NCBI RefSeq assembly: GCF_009177065.1
Contig: NZ_WEZF01000026.1
Span: forward strand, 1 to 64,000
Source: Tautonia marina
Lineage (GTDB): Bacteria > Planctomycetota > Planctomycetia > Isosphaerales > Isosphaeraceae
Direction of reading: 5' to 3'
Length of the DNA stretch: 64,000 nt
The notes under the pieces were generated by a model. The model did no database searches and was not told the DNA's origin. It saw only the letters and a program-made list of their open reading frames with translations. The translations under genes were made by a program, and so were the position numbers. The stretch's first letter is position 1. Every line of letters begins with the position of its first letter. Of the stretch, positions 1 through 8,594 are shown piece after piece.

Positions 1-146
1 AGCAGCGGATCCAGGAATTCCGAAACCGCCTCCAGGCGTTCCGCCAGCAAATGGAACAACGGCGCCAAAACCTGCCGCCCCGCCGTCCCGTTCTGCCCGC
101 CTTCCCCCCCAGACACCCCGGCGGAACCCCGCACCATCAGGCCTGA
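1..146 (+). CDS. C-terminal end of an unidentified protein (partial)
   Basis: The frame starting at base 3 stays open for 47 codons and ends at a TGA at 144-146. Almost every third codon position is G or C, as in the real genes of this window. The tail begins with a charged, Gln/Arg-rich helix-like stretch and ends in a Pro/Arg/His-rich segment, which is typical of a disordered C-terminus. The rest of the gene lies upstream of the window, so no function can be assigned. Confidence 0.55.
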   Translation, partial: QRIQEFRNRLQAFRQQMEQRRQNLPPRRPVLPAFPPRHPGGTPHHQA

Positions 147-471
147 TCTCGCAACCTCTCGGGGCGGTCCCTCGCCTGGGATCGCCCCTCCGATCACTTG
201 CGTCGACCCGTCATTACCTAAGTTCCGTCGATCCCGCAGATTGCGTACGTTCCCAACGGCCGGAATGATACCCCCGAATCGGCATCATGAACTGGGTAAA
301 ATGTTGAAGGACGGCAATTTCCTGGCTATGCTTTCACCAGTGTCGCACACCCACGAGATGACCCGCAGTCGAGCCCGGTCAGGACGGAGGTTGAGCCTCC
401 CGACTCACCGTTCCGGATCGTGACTGTCGAGTGTCCCTGACGAGTTGCACCTGCCGAGAGGAGCCCGCACC
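147..471. other. Intergenic stretch with no gene seen
   Basis: These 325 bases lie between the partial first gene and the esterase-like gene. The only open frame of note (241-423) has no ribosome binding site and an amino acid composition unlike a protein. I see no convincing promoter, hairpin or repeat. A good Shine-Dalgarno AGAGGAG at 457-463 belongs to the next gene. Confidence 0.5.
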
Positions 472-1260
472 ATGTTTCAGGAACGCCGGACGCCCGGCTC
501 GATGGAACGGTCGTCCGGGATCGGGGCGGAGACGTCGGTCGAAGCGACCTTCATCCCTCACCGGTACGAGCCGAACTACGCCTATCCCTTGCTCGTGCTC
601 CTGCATGGTCGGGGCGGCGACGAACAGCAGCTCGTCGACGCCATGCCGACAATGAGCTGGCGAAATTATGTGGGCCTGGGACTTCGCGGTCCCGATCCCG
701 TCCATCGCGCGGGAAAGGTCGCCGGCTATGACTGGGGAGCCTCCTTCCGGCACCCACGCCGCAGGCCCGGCCCGCACTGGGAGGAGATCGAGCCGGACGC
801 CATGCTCCATCGCTTCATGACGCACGGCGCGGCCGACTCCTTCGACTCCATTGAAGATACCCTCTTTGCCGCCGTCTGCCGCACCATGCGGGCCTTGCAC
901 GTGCATTCCGAACGAATCTTTCTGGTCGGCAGCGGCGAGGGGGCAGCCGTCGCCTTTCGCCTCGGCTTGACGCACCCCGAGCGATTCGCGGGTGTGGTCG
1001 CCTTGAATGGCTGGATCCCCCGAGGGTTCCGCCCTCTTGCTCGCTGGGAAGCCTGTCGCTCGCTCCCGATCCTCTCCCTGCATGGACTCTGGAACGCCCG
1101 AGCGCCGATTCAGGATGCGATCAAGGACGACCGGCTCCTGCGCAACGCCGGCCTTCCCATCACCTCTCGGGTCTACAACGCGGCTCGAACCATCACCCCC
1201 CCGATGCTCTCCGATGTCGATTCCTGGCTGATTGAGCAATGCACCGCGGGTATCCGCTGA
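472..1260 (+). CDS. Carboxylesterase/phospholipase-fold protein with a degenerate catalytic triad
   Basis: The 262-residue protein matches the small serine esterase (YpfH/carboxylesterase) pattern. It has an oxyanion-type LLHGRGGDE at 43-51 and a nucleophile elbow G-S-G-E-G with Ser154. It also has the positions that normally hold the Asp (HGxxD) and His (GHS) of the triad. Here the Asp position is Asn208 (HGLWNARAP) and the His position is Arg239 (NAARTI). The fold therefore looks intact while two of three catalytic residues are lost. The ATG at 472 follows AGAGGAG by 8 bases and is preferred to the in-frame start at 445. It could be a binding protein or pseudoenzyme. Confidence 0.8.
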   Translation: MFQERRTPGSMERSSGIGAETSVEATFIPHRYEPNYAYPLLVLLHGRGGDEQQLVDAMPTMSWRNYVGLGLRGPDPVHRAGKVAGYDWGASFRHPRRRPGPHWEEIEPDAMLHRFMTHGAADSFDSIEDTLFAAVCRTMRALHVHSERIFLVGSGEGAAVAFRLGLTHPERFAGVVALNGWIPRGFRPLARWEACRSLPILSLHGLWNARAPIQDAIKDDRLLRNAGLPITSRVYNAARTITPPMLSDVDSWLIEQCTAGIR

Positions 1261-1502
1261 TCTCGGTTCGCAATGCGGAGAGGCGTTCCCCGATTCCCTC
1301 CTCGCGACGTAAGATGAATCGGGAGCAACGCTGTGCAACATCGACTCGACTGATTCCTCTTGACCCTCGTGCCGGTGCATCAGAGAGAACCCCGCCGGCG
1401 TTTGACCTCGTCGAGCGAGGAATATGAGGAGGTGCTGCCCGCTCCGTCGCATCCTTGAACTGTGATCACGAACGAGCTGGACTCGGATCGACGGGGGCGC
1501 GG

Positions 1503-2750
1503 ATGGGGACGTCAGTGGCGTTCGGTTGCCCCGAATGTGGCCGGAAGCTCCGGCTGAAGACGCGCTCTTCCGGGCGTCAGGTTCGTTGTCGGGGTTGTGG
1601 AACTCTGGTCGAAGTCCCGTTCTTCCCCAGGCACGTCGGACGGCGGCGTTCGAAGCGATCGCGATGGCGGCGGTGGGGGCCGCTGGCCTTCGGCCTCGTG
1701 GTTGCCGTGCTGGTTCCGGTCCTCGCCTGGCGGTGGTGGCAAGCATCCCTTCGAGCCGATCGGGCCGAGGCCATCGCTCAGGCTGTCGCGGAGATGGAGC
1801 AGGCCGAGCAGGCCGGGGATCGCTCAACCGCCTTCCTCGCCGCCGACGCGGCGCTCACCTTGGCCCGTCAGTCTGCCATCGACCCGCCGGGCGGCCTCGA
1901 TCGCCTGGCCCTTCGTCGTGATGAACTGGCACGCGCCGATGTCTCGGCTCAACTGGAGTCCCTGGCCAATCAACCGCCTCGGGAGGCCCTGAACCAGGCC
2001 CGAGCGGTGGCCGATCGGGTGAACTCCGACCCGGCCCTGAGCCCTCTGAACAGCCGATCGGAACTGGCCGTTTCCGAGGCCGCCCAGCGATGGACCAGCC
2101 GGCAATTGACCCAGGCCGAGGCCGCGCTCGCCTCTGGAAATCCGGCCAGTGCGCTTGCGTTTGCCGATCAGTTGGCGAAGGACCTTGCTCCTCCGCCGGC
2201 CTCCCCGATGGCCTCCGCTCGGGATCGCCTCCGGAGCTTTGTGGCCGCGATTGTGGAGACGCGAGGCATCAGGATCGAACCGATCGACCTGACCCCGGGA
2301 CCGACCGGACCACCCGCGGAGACCTTTCTCTCAGACCTTCGCCAGGTCATTCAGGACGGGCTGCACCGACGCGGCTATGTGGTTGCCCCTCCAAACTCAT
2401 CGCTCGCGGAACTCTGGAACGAGGCTCCGTTCCGCTTTCAAACCCAGCTGACCGAGCAATACGGCGCCTCGTATCTCCAATCCGCACACCAGACCGCCTT
2501 GATTCGAACCGAGCTGGAGCTTGACCACTCTGGCCAGACCCTTTGGAGCGACTATTTCGAGGCGAGAACCCGAGTCCCACTTCCTGGACTCAGCGCGATG
2601 GAATCCAGTCGCCTGGAGATCGGGCGTGAGCCCAGCCTCGAAATCGAGCAACGGTTCGCCCGCGATGCCAGGGCCGACCTGATCGACAAGCTTCGCGTCA
2701 AGCTCGGCAGTCTTCCCGCCGTCGAGGGAACGCCCTCGGAAACGCGTTGA
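1503..2750 (+). CDS. Zinc-ribbon protein with one membrane segment, unknown function
   Basis: The N-terminus carries a zinc ribbon with Cys9-x2-Cys12 and Cys29-x2-Cys32, like the small MJ0042-type ribbons seen in planctomycetes. A basic linker and one transmembrane helix follow at about 58-77. The remaining ~335 residues are Ala/Glu-rich and probably helical (80-210), then a mixed domain (230-400) that I do not recognise. The likely topology is ribbon inside and large domain outside. The ATG at 1503 is chosen because it opens directly on the ribbon. A TTG at 1455 would add 16 residues, and its AGGAGG at 1426-1431 is too far away. It ends 9 bases from the convergent glycoside hydrolase gene. 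Confidence 0.7.
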   Translation: MGTSVAFGCPECGRKLRLKTRSSGRQVRCRGCGTLVEVPFFPRHVGRRRSKRSRWRRWGPLAFGLVVAVLVPVLAWRWWQASLRADRAEAIAQAVAEMEQAEQAGDRSTAFLAADAALTLARQSAIDPPGGLDRLALRRDELARADVSAQLESLANQPPREALNQARAVADRVNSDPALSPLNSRSELAVSEAAQRWTSRQLTQAEAALASGNPASALAFADQLAKDLAPPPASPMASARDRLRSFVAAIVETRGIRIEPIDLTPGPTGPPAETFLSDLRQVIQDGLHRRGYVVAPPNSSLAELWNEAPFRFQTQLTEQYGASYLQSAHQTALIRTELELDHSGQTLWSDYFEARTRVPLPGLSAMESSRLEIGREPSLEIEQRFARDARADLIDKLRVKLGSLPAVEGTPSETR

Positions 2751-2759
2751 TCGGGAGAC

Positions 2760-5519
2760 TCAGTCGGCCTGCAGAACGACATAAAGGGCATCGGGAGGCA
2801 ACGCAACGTCCAGGGCACCGTCTTCGGTGGTCACGTCGAGCGACCGAACGGGGACCCCGTTCGAATCGAGCACAACGGCCGAGGTCAACGCCGGGTTTCG
2901 CACGCGAATCGAGGCGTCGGCCCGGGTGATCGCCCAGGGCATCCGGCCGGTTTCGACAATCTCGAACCCCTCGACCTCGCGACGGCCGCCATCGGTGGTG
3001 AACGTCGTTTCGTGGGTCGTCCACCCAGTCGGCAGCGCCTCGGTCCCGATCTGGACGAGAATCGATCGGCTCGTCGCCAGCGGTTCTCCATCGAGCGAGA
3101 CGGCGAGGACGGCTCCATACGGATTCTTCGACGAGATGGTCACATCTCGAAGTGAGAACGTCTCGACCCGATCAAGAAACCCAACGACTCCCTGGGCCTT
3201 CGGCGCATTCAGGCCGCAAAGCCCCTGGCCGAAGTTGAGAACCACCTGCCCCGTCACGCTCCCCACCCGTTGCCGATCGCGAGCGATCAAGGCGTCGAGG
3301 TCGGCCACTTCCGACCGGCTCGGGTCGGAATCGTACGAGACGACCACCGGCCCCGCGAGGAAGGCGAGGGGATCGACCGCTCCCGGTCCGGTTGGCTCGA
3401 CCCGTCGGGCCGAGTCGCCCAGGTCGCGGTTCGGGTCGTAGCTGGGATCCTCGGCAATGATCGGCGGTTCACGCTGCCAGAGGTCGTCGAGGGGGCGATG
3501 CTCAACCACGACCGGCTCCCCTTCGGTCACGTATCCGAGTCGATAGATCAACGCCGCGGCCGGAAACTGCCCGAGCACCATCGGCGTGGCGATTTCCCAC
3601 TTCTTGCGCGAGGCCGCGTTCCAGTCGGCGCGGTCTTCGATCGACCATTCCGACTCTCCGGTCGAGAACCAGACGAAGCCGTCGATGCCGGTCAACGCCG
3701 AGTAAACGCTGGCCAGAAACGGTGCCTCGGCCTGGTAGCTGAGCGGCGGAACCCATCGAGTTTCGGTCAGCATGGTCGGGAACCCGGAAACCTGCTTGAT
3801 GTTCGTCGGCAAGCTCCTCGGATCGAGCAGGGCGGAGGTGTTGGCGAAGCGGTCGCCGGCGTTGATCCGCCAGCCGCGATCGGGACCGAGGTGCACCGGG
3901 CTGTAGTAGCGATTGACTGCGATAATATCGTTCGCCGTGTACGACCAGCGCTCGACATCTTCCAGGCGAATCGGGTCGGCCGTTTTCCAGTTGCCGGCAT
4001 TGATCAGTTGGCGGCAGCCGAGATCCTCTCGCAGGTAGCGGGCAATCTCTTGGTTGAAGCCGTACATCGTCTCGCCGAAGAACTGCAACTGATCGTCGAG
4101 CCGAGCCTTGCGGCCTCCGCTCCGCGATTGAGTCCACTCCCAGACAATGTGAATGCCGACGACTCCCCGATCGAAGTCGTCCTCGGGCATCCGGTCGCCC
4201 TTCCAGGCCCGAAGTGCGGCATCGAGCGATCCATACTTGGCCACAAGCCACGAGCCAAACTGCTTGCCGAGCAATTCAAGCTGGCGTCCCTTGACGCTCT
4301 GCATGGTCCAGAACAGCATCGAGTCTTCATTCTGGAGCTGAATGATCGCCAGGGCCGGATCCTCGGCCAGGGGAATGCCGGTGTACGGATTGGGGGTGGT
4401 CAGCAGTTTCCGAAGCCAGGCTTTGTACGCTTGCTGGAGGGTCGGGTTGAAAAAGAGGAGCCCCTGGGGACTCTGATCCTCCGGCCATCCTTCCAGACCG
4501 AATCGGGCGGGCACCTGCTTGAAGTTGGAGGCCCAGTAGGGGCTGAGCGTGGTGTAGATGCCCGCGTCCTTCATCCCCGCGACCAGCTTCCAGGCCTGGT
4601 CGAGTTCCTTGGGGTCGGGGTCGGAGAGCGAGGCCTCCGGAGTGTCCTTGGGCTTCGGTTCGAGGTGGCCGTGGTATCGGACCATGTTCACGCCTCGCTT
4701 GGCCAGAAAGCGGGCGTGGTGCTTCACCGTGTCCAGGTCCCCTTGCCGCTGCACGTAGGAGGTGACGGCCCAGAACCGTACGGGCGAGCCATCCCCCAGA
4801 ACGAATCCGTTGCCGTCCTCGGTTCGTCGGACGAATCCGTTCTGCCCGGCGACCTCCTCATTCAAGGATCGGAGGTCGAGCAGGGCATCGTCGCGGAAGG
4901 TGTCTCGTTCCGGCCGGAACGGCCAGGTCCCTGCGCCGCCGAAGACGGTCAGGTCCGAGGCCCCGGGGCGATCCAGCCCTCGGGGGACGAACGCTTCGGT
5001 CGTGAGCACGAAGGCGTCGATCGCGCCATGATGGTGCAACGCGCTTCGGGATCGAACGGCCAGAATGTGCCGACCGGCGTCGAGTTCCAGGTCGTCGAGC
5101 CGAACCCAGGCCACGAACCGGAGGTCGGGCTTGTCGTCGTCGGCGACATTGACCTGCTGGTCGGCCTGGGAAAAGTCGACCGTTTGCCACTCGTTGTCGT
5201 CAATCCGGTAGTCGAGGGTCGTCTGGACCGGATTCGCCCGAAGCCAGAACGCATAGCGCCCCGCCTCGGGAATGTCGAGGTTGTACTCGGCGGTGCCGGG
5301 CCGATCGTCGGAGAAGTGAGAGAGCCAGTCGCCTCCGGACAGCTGATCCGTCTTGACCCGGTCGTACCACTGCGGGTGGCGGATCATGGTCGATCGGCTC
5401 GGCCGTTCTGCCTCAATCCAGAGCGTTTGACCCTGATCGTGCGCGGAGAGCGGCTGACCGTGGCCGATGAGCGTGGCAAGCAGGAACACGGGACCGTAGT
5501 GTTTCGCCAGGTGCGCCAT
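2760..5519 (-). CDS. Secreted clan GH-A-like glycoside hydrolase with N-terminal carbohydrate-binding-like domain
   Basis: This 919-residue protein starts with a signal peptide (cleavage likely near residue 26). A beta-sandwich carbohydrate-binding-like region follows at about 32-175. A TIM-barrel-like catalytic region follows at about 225-680. The barrel has the GH-A hallmarks: QLQNED with putative acid/base Glu398, and TMLTETRW with putative nucleophile Glu586. Aromatic-rich loops such as LSPYWASNF fit a substrate cleft. A C-terminal beta-rich region follows. The start at 5519 gives a proper signal peptide, whereas the frame stays open 46 codons further upstream. Upstream in the same direction lies the isomerase-like gene, which suggests a polysaccharide or uronate theme. 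The exact GH family and substrate cannot be told by eye. Confidence 0.8.
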   Translation of the reverse strand: MAHLAKHYGPVFLLATLIGHGQPLSAHDQGQTLWIEAERPSRSTMIRHPQWYDRVKTDQLSGGDWLSHFSDDRPGTAEYNLDIPEAGRYAFWLRANPVQTTLDYRIDDNEWQTVDFSQADQQVNVADDDKPDLRFVAWVRLDDLELDAGRHILAVRSRSALHHHGAIDAFVLTTEAFVPRGLDRPGASDLTVFGGAGTWPFRPERDTFRDDALLDLRSLNEEVAGQNGFVRRTEDGNGFVLGDGSPVRFWAVTSYVQRQGDLDTVKHHARFLAKRGVNMVRYHGHLEPKPKDTPEASLSDPDPKELDQAWKLVAGMKDAGIYTTLSPYWASNFKQVPARFGLEGWPEDQSPQGLLFFNPTLQQAYKAWLRKLLTTPNPYTGIPLAEDPALAIIQLQNEDSMLFWTMQSVKGRQLELLGKQFGSWLVAKYGSLDAALRAWKGDRMPEDDFDRGVVGIHIVWEWTQSRSGGRKARLDDQLQFFGETMYGFNQEIARYLREDLGCRQLINAGNWKTADPIRLEDVERWSYTANDIIAVNRYYSPVHLGPDRGWRINAGDRFANTSALLDPRSLPTNIKQVSGFPTMLTETRWVPPLSYQAEAPFLASVYSALTGIDGFVWFSTGESEWSIEDRADWNAASRKKWEIATPMVLGQFPAAALIYRLGYVTEGEPVVVEHRPLDDLWQREPPIIAEDPSYDPNRDLGDSARRVEPTGPGAVDPLAFLAGPVVVSYDSDPSRSEVADLDALIARDRQRVGSVTGQVVLNFGQGLCGLNAPKAQGVVGFLDRVETFSLRDVTISSKNPYGAVLAVSLDGEPLATSRSILVQIGTEALPTGWTTHETTFTTDGGRREVEGFEIVETGRMPWAITRADASIRVRNPALTSAVVLDSNGVPVRSLDVTTEDGALDVALPPDALYVVLQAD

Positions 5520-5717
5520 GGATCTCGGCTCTTTGGGCTGGAAAAGCAGTGCTCTCGGAGGCCGCTTCGTCTCGCAACAACGTCGGACAGCGGAACGATC
5601 CCGCGGTTTCGGGGTCGGCGTTGTCGAACCGTGATGGAAGCCGGGGCCGGGTCGCATCTTCAGGAGCGGCCCGGCCCGGCCTCGGTAGGACGCGGCGTGG
5701 CGTGAAACGCTCCGCGA

Positions 5718-6704
5718 TCAGCCCTTCGGCTCGTACGTCGCTCCGGAGAGGGATTCGAGCAGCCGCTTGGTGGCCAGAATGCCTTCCGGCTCAGAGAGGC
5801 GGCCGCCTTCGTACTCGATGCCGACGTAGCCATTGTAGCCCGCGTCGGTGACAATCTTCATGATCCGGGGGTAGTCGAGGAAAATCTCATGCCCCTTGTC
5901 GTCGAAATCGAACGACTTGGCCGAGACCCCCTTGGCAAACGGCATCAACCGGGCGATGGCGTCGTAGATGTCGATGGTGTAGTCGTGCTCTTCCCGAGGC
6001 CCCTGCGAGGGGAAGTTGCCGAAGTCGGGCAGGGTGCCGAAGTTGTCCATGCCGACCCCCTTGATCAGGGCGATCAGGGAATCGGGATCGCTCGACGGGC
6101 CGCCGTGGTTTTCGCAGATGATGTTCAGGCCGACGGACTTCGCGTACTCGGCCAGCGCCGAGCATCCGTCCACGGCGTCGGCCACCTCGGTCGCGCTGTA
6201 ATTGTTGCCGGTGTTCACCCGGATCGAGTGGCAGCCCAGCGCCTTGGCGGCATCGACCCACTTCTTGTGGTTTTCGACCGCCTGATTGCGCTGCTCGGGA
6301 TTCTCATGGCTGAGGCTCCCCTCGCCGTCGATCATGATGAGCAGGCATTCGACCCCCTGGTCGTCGGCCCGCTGCTTCAGGTCCTTCAGGTAGGCCTCGT
6401 CGCGGGCCTTGTCCTTGAAGAACTGATTGACGAACTCGACGGCTTCGATGCCGAACTCCTCTCGGGTATCCTTGGGGAACCCGAGGTTGGCCTTCGCCGG
6501 GTCGCCGCTGGCGAAGTACCGCTTGTGGAGCGACCACTGGGCGAGCGAGACCTTGTATTCGCCGATCGGCCCTGGGCCTGGGGCTCCGGTCAGTTCCTGG
6601 GCGAACAATCGGCCCGGACGAAGGCCCAGTCCGAGGCCGAGCGCGGCCCCACCGGCCAGGGTCCCTCGAAGAAACGCGCGACGAGATCGAGGACGAAGAT
6701 TCAT
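5718..6704 (-). CDS. Tat-exported sugar phosphate isomerase/epimerase-like TIM-barrel protein
   Basis: The 328-residue protein opens with a twin-arginine signal (SRRAFLRG followed by a hydrophobic Gly/Ala/Leu stretch). The rest resembles the xylose isomerase-like AP2 endonuclease superfamily. Candidate metal ligands are Glu in VEFVNQF, ENHGG, the Asp/Phe of LPDFGNF, the SAKSFDFDD segment and GIEYEG near the end. Proteins of this type are often found with DUF1080 and Gfo/Idh genes in planctomycetes, and a DUF1080 gene lies divergently here. Such families act on keto-sugars, for example as 2-keto-myo-inositol or 3-keto-sugar enzymes, but the substrate is unknown. A GGAG lies about 10 bases before the ATG. 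Confidence 0.82.
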   Translation of the reverse strand: MNLRPRSRRAFLRGTLAGGAALGLGLGLRPGRLFAQELTGAPGPGPIGEYKVSLAQWSLHKRYFASGDPAKANLGFPKDTREEFGIEAVEFVNQFFKDKARDEAYLKDLKQRADDQGVECLLIMIDGEGSLSHENPEQRNQAVENHKKWVDAAKALGCHSIRVNTGNNYSATEVADAVDGCSALAEYAKSVGLNIICENHGGPSSDPDSLIALIKGVGMDNFGTLPDFGNFPSQGPREEHDYTIDIYDAIARLMPFAKGVSAKSFDFDDKGHEIFLDYPRIMKIVTDAGYNGYVGIEYEGGRLSEPEGILATKRLLESLSGATYEPKG

Positions 6705-6839
6705 CGGGAAACGACTCCGGAAGCGTGCAAGGCAAGGGGAAGATGGGGTGCCCGTCGTGCCGAGGCAAGCACGAGCCTTGCGTTGAGTCTAGGGTGGGGC
6801 GATCGAGGGGTCAATCGGGAGGGTCGCGGAGGCGCAGTC

Positions 6840-6868
6840 GTGACACGGCGTCGTCTTCGCGGTCTAAT
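6840..6868 (+). promoter_or_regulatory. Candidate sigma-70-type promoter for the DUF1080 gene
   Basis: GTGACA at 6840-6845 and TCTAAT at 6863-6868 are separated by exactly 17 bases. They lie 79 bases upstream of the GTG start of the DUF1080 gene, in the divergent intergenic region. This is a pattern match only. Confidence 0.4.
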
Positions 6869-6947
6869 CAAGAACCGACGTCGGCCCGAGGGGTCGGCGA
6901 ACGTGTTCAACCCCCTTCCTTCGATTCCTGACCCGGAGACCGCGCCC

Positions 6948-7544
6948 GTGATCGTCTCGACTGCCCTGGCCCTGGCCACCCTGCTGTTCGTCGCCCCGAC
7001 CGACGAGAGCCAACTGAACACCCCGCCCGAAGGCTTCATCGCCCTGTTCAACGGCGAGGACCTGACCCACTGGAAGAAAGACAACGACGCTGCCGAGCAC
7101 TGGACCGTCAAGGACGGCATCCTTCATTACGATGGCAAAGGCAACAGCCTGGTCACCGCGAAGGATTACGGCGACATCGAACTGTACGTCGATTGGAAGA
7201 TCGGGCCGAAGGCCGATTCTGGCATCTACCTGCGCGGCAAGCCCCAGGTCCAGATCTGGGATGAACCGGAAATCGGCTCCGGCGGCCTGTTCAACAACAA
7301 GGTCGGCGAAAGCAAGCCGCTGGTGGTCGCCGACAAGCCGATCGGCGAGTGGAACACCTTTCATATCATCATGAAGGGGGAAAAGGTTACGGTTTTCCTC
7401 AACGGCGAGAAGGTGGTCGACGATGTCGCCCTGGAAAACTGGCCCGACTACGACGGCCCGATCCCGGCCAAGGGTACGATCGAACTTCAGCACCACGGCA
7501 ACCCGTTGGAGTTCCGCAACATCTACCTCAAGGAACTGGACTGA
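6948..7544 (+). CDS. DUF1080 (3-keto-disaccharide hydrolase) family protein
   Basis: This 198-residue secreted protein has the DUF1080 signature. It includes FIALFNGEDLTHW early on, HWTVKDGILHYDGKG, the DIELYVDWKI strand, DSGIYLRGKPQVQIWD, GEWNTFHI and a final IELQHHGNPLEFRNIYL. The fold is a concanavalin-like beta-sandwich, and characterised members hydrolyse 3-keto-glycosides. The GTG at 6948 is chosen because it begins a short hydrophobic signal peptide and has GGAG 9 bases upstream. A GTG at 6903 is the alternative. It is divergent from the isomerase-like gene, with which it may share sugar substrates. Confidence 0.85.
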   Translation: MIVSTALALATLLFVAPTDESQLNTPPEGFIALFNGEDLTHWKKDNDAAEHWTVKDGILHYDGKGNSLVTAKDYGDIELYVDWKIGPKADSGIYLRGKPQVQIWDEPEIGSGGLFNNKVGESKPLVVADKPIGEWNTFHIIMKGEKVTVFLNGEKVVDDVALENWPDYDGPIPAKGTIELQHHGNPLEFRNIYLKELD

Positions 7545-7557
7545 ATCCATCCCCTCG

Positions 7558-7585
7558 GAGCGGCCGGAGCCTGGTTCGGCCGCTC
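7558..7585 (+). terminator. Probable transcription terminator hairpin
   Basis: A perfect 9-base stem (GAGCGGCCG at 7558-7566 with CGGCCGCTC at 7577-7585) has a 10-base loop. It starts 13 bases after the DUF1080 stop and is followed by a T-rich stretch (GGGTTTCTTT). It separates this gene from the aldo/keto reductase operon. Confidence 0.55.
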
Positions 7586-7622
7586 ATGGGTTTCTTTGGA
7601 ATCAAACCTCTTGGAATCCGAG

Positions 7623-8594
7623 ATGCGTTACCGGACCTTTGGTCGAACCGGGTGGTCGGTCTCCGAGATCGGCTACGGCATGTGGGGCATGGCCGGCTGG
7701 GTCGACTCGAACGATGACGAGTCGATGGCCAGCCTTCATCGATCCGTCGAGCTGGGCTGCACATTCTTCGACACCGCCTGGGGCTACGGCGAGGGGCACA
7801 GCGAGCGCCTGCTCGGCCGCCTGGTCAAGGCCCATCCCGACCGTCGCCTCTACGTCGCCACCAAGATCCCGCCGAAGAACTTCACCTGGCCCTCGCGCCG
7901 CGGATTCACGCTCGACGACTGCTTCCCGCCCGACCACATCCGCGAGTATGCCGAGAAAAGCCTGGCGAACCTCGACCTGCCCCGCATCGACCTGCTCCAG
8001 TTCCACGTCTGGGAAGATACCTGGGCGACCGACGACCGTTGGCAGCGCGCCATGGACGACCTGAAGCGCGAAGGGCTGGTTGAGGCCGTCGGCGTCAGCG
8101 TCAACCGCTGGGAGCCGACCAACGGTGTCGAGGCCATCAAGACTGGCCTGGTTGACGCCGTTCAGGTCATCTACAACATCTTCGATCAGGCTCCCGAGGA
8201 TGAGCTGTTCCCCCTCTGCCAGGAGCGGAACATCGGTGTCATCGCCCGGGTTCCCTTTGACGAAGGAACGCTCACCGGCAATCTCTCCTACGACTCCACC
8301 TGGCCCGAAGGAGACTGGCGGAATACCTACTTCGTGCCCGAAAACCTCCGGGCCAGCGTCGATCGGGCCGAGGCGCTCCGCCCGCTCGTTCCCGAAGGCA
8401 TGACCATGCCCGAACTCGCCCTGCGCTGGATTCTGACCGAGCCGACCGTCTCGACCATCATCCCCGGCATGCGCAAGCTCCGGCACGTCGAGGCGAACAT
8501 TGCCACGAGCGACGGTGTCCCTCTGGAACCGAAACTGCATCAATCGCTTCGCGCCCACCGATGGGATCGGACGCCGACCTCCTGGTCTCAATGA
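7623..8594 (+). CDS. Aldo/keto reductase
   Basis: The 323-residue protein has the AKR catalytic tetrad in the expected order: Asp50 and Tyr55 (FFDTAWGYG), Lys81 (VATKIP) and His128 (LLQFHVWED). The NADP(H)-binding C-terminal segment includes a PTVSTIIPG stretch. The start at 7623 gives the typical MRYRTFGRTG beginning, and a TTG at 7596 is less likely. The stop codon overlaps the ATG of the next gene by four bases (ATGA), so the two are translationally coupled. The substrate is unknown; the neighbouring panB allows a speculative link to a keto-acid reduction. Confidence 0.9.
   Translation: MRYRTFGRTGWSVSEIGYGMWGMAGWVDSNDDESMASLHRSVELGCTFFDTAWGYGEGHSERLLGRLVKAHPDRRLYVATKIPPKNFTWPSRRGFTLDDCFPPDHIREYAEKSLANLDLPRIDLLQFHVWEDTWATDDRWQRAMDDLKREGLVEAVGVSVNRWEPTNGVEAIKTGLVDAVQVIYNIFDQAPEDELFPLCQERNIGVIARVPFDEGTLTGNLSYDSTWPEGDWRNTYFVPENLRASVDRAEALRPLVPEGMTMPELALRWILTEPTVSTIIPGMRKLRHVEANIATSDGVPLEPKLHQSLRAHRWDRTPTSWSQ

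Noticed and set aside
241-423. A 60-codon open frame in the first intergenic gap
   Set aside because: No ribosome site and an unnatural composition.
379-1827. A 482-codon open frame on the minus strand across the esterase-like gene
   Set aside because: It is antisense to two genes with recognisable motifs and has a composition rich in Arg and Pro. High GC content removes stop codons from shadow frames.
3270-5705. An 811-codon plus-strand open frame antisense to the glycoside hydrolase
   Set aside because: No signal peptide, domain or ribosome site. The opposite strand encodes clear GH-A motifs.
5889-6947. The long upstream extension of the DUF1080 reading frame
   Set aside because: It reads antisense through the isomerase-like gene. 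The GTG at 6948 has a ribosome site and a signal peptide.
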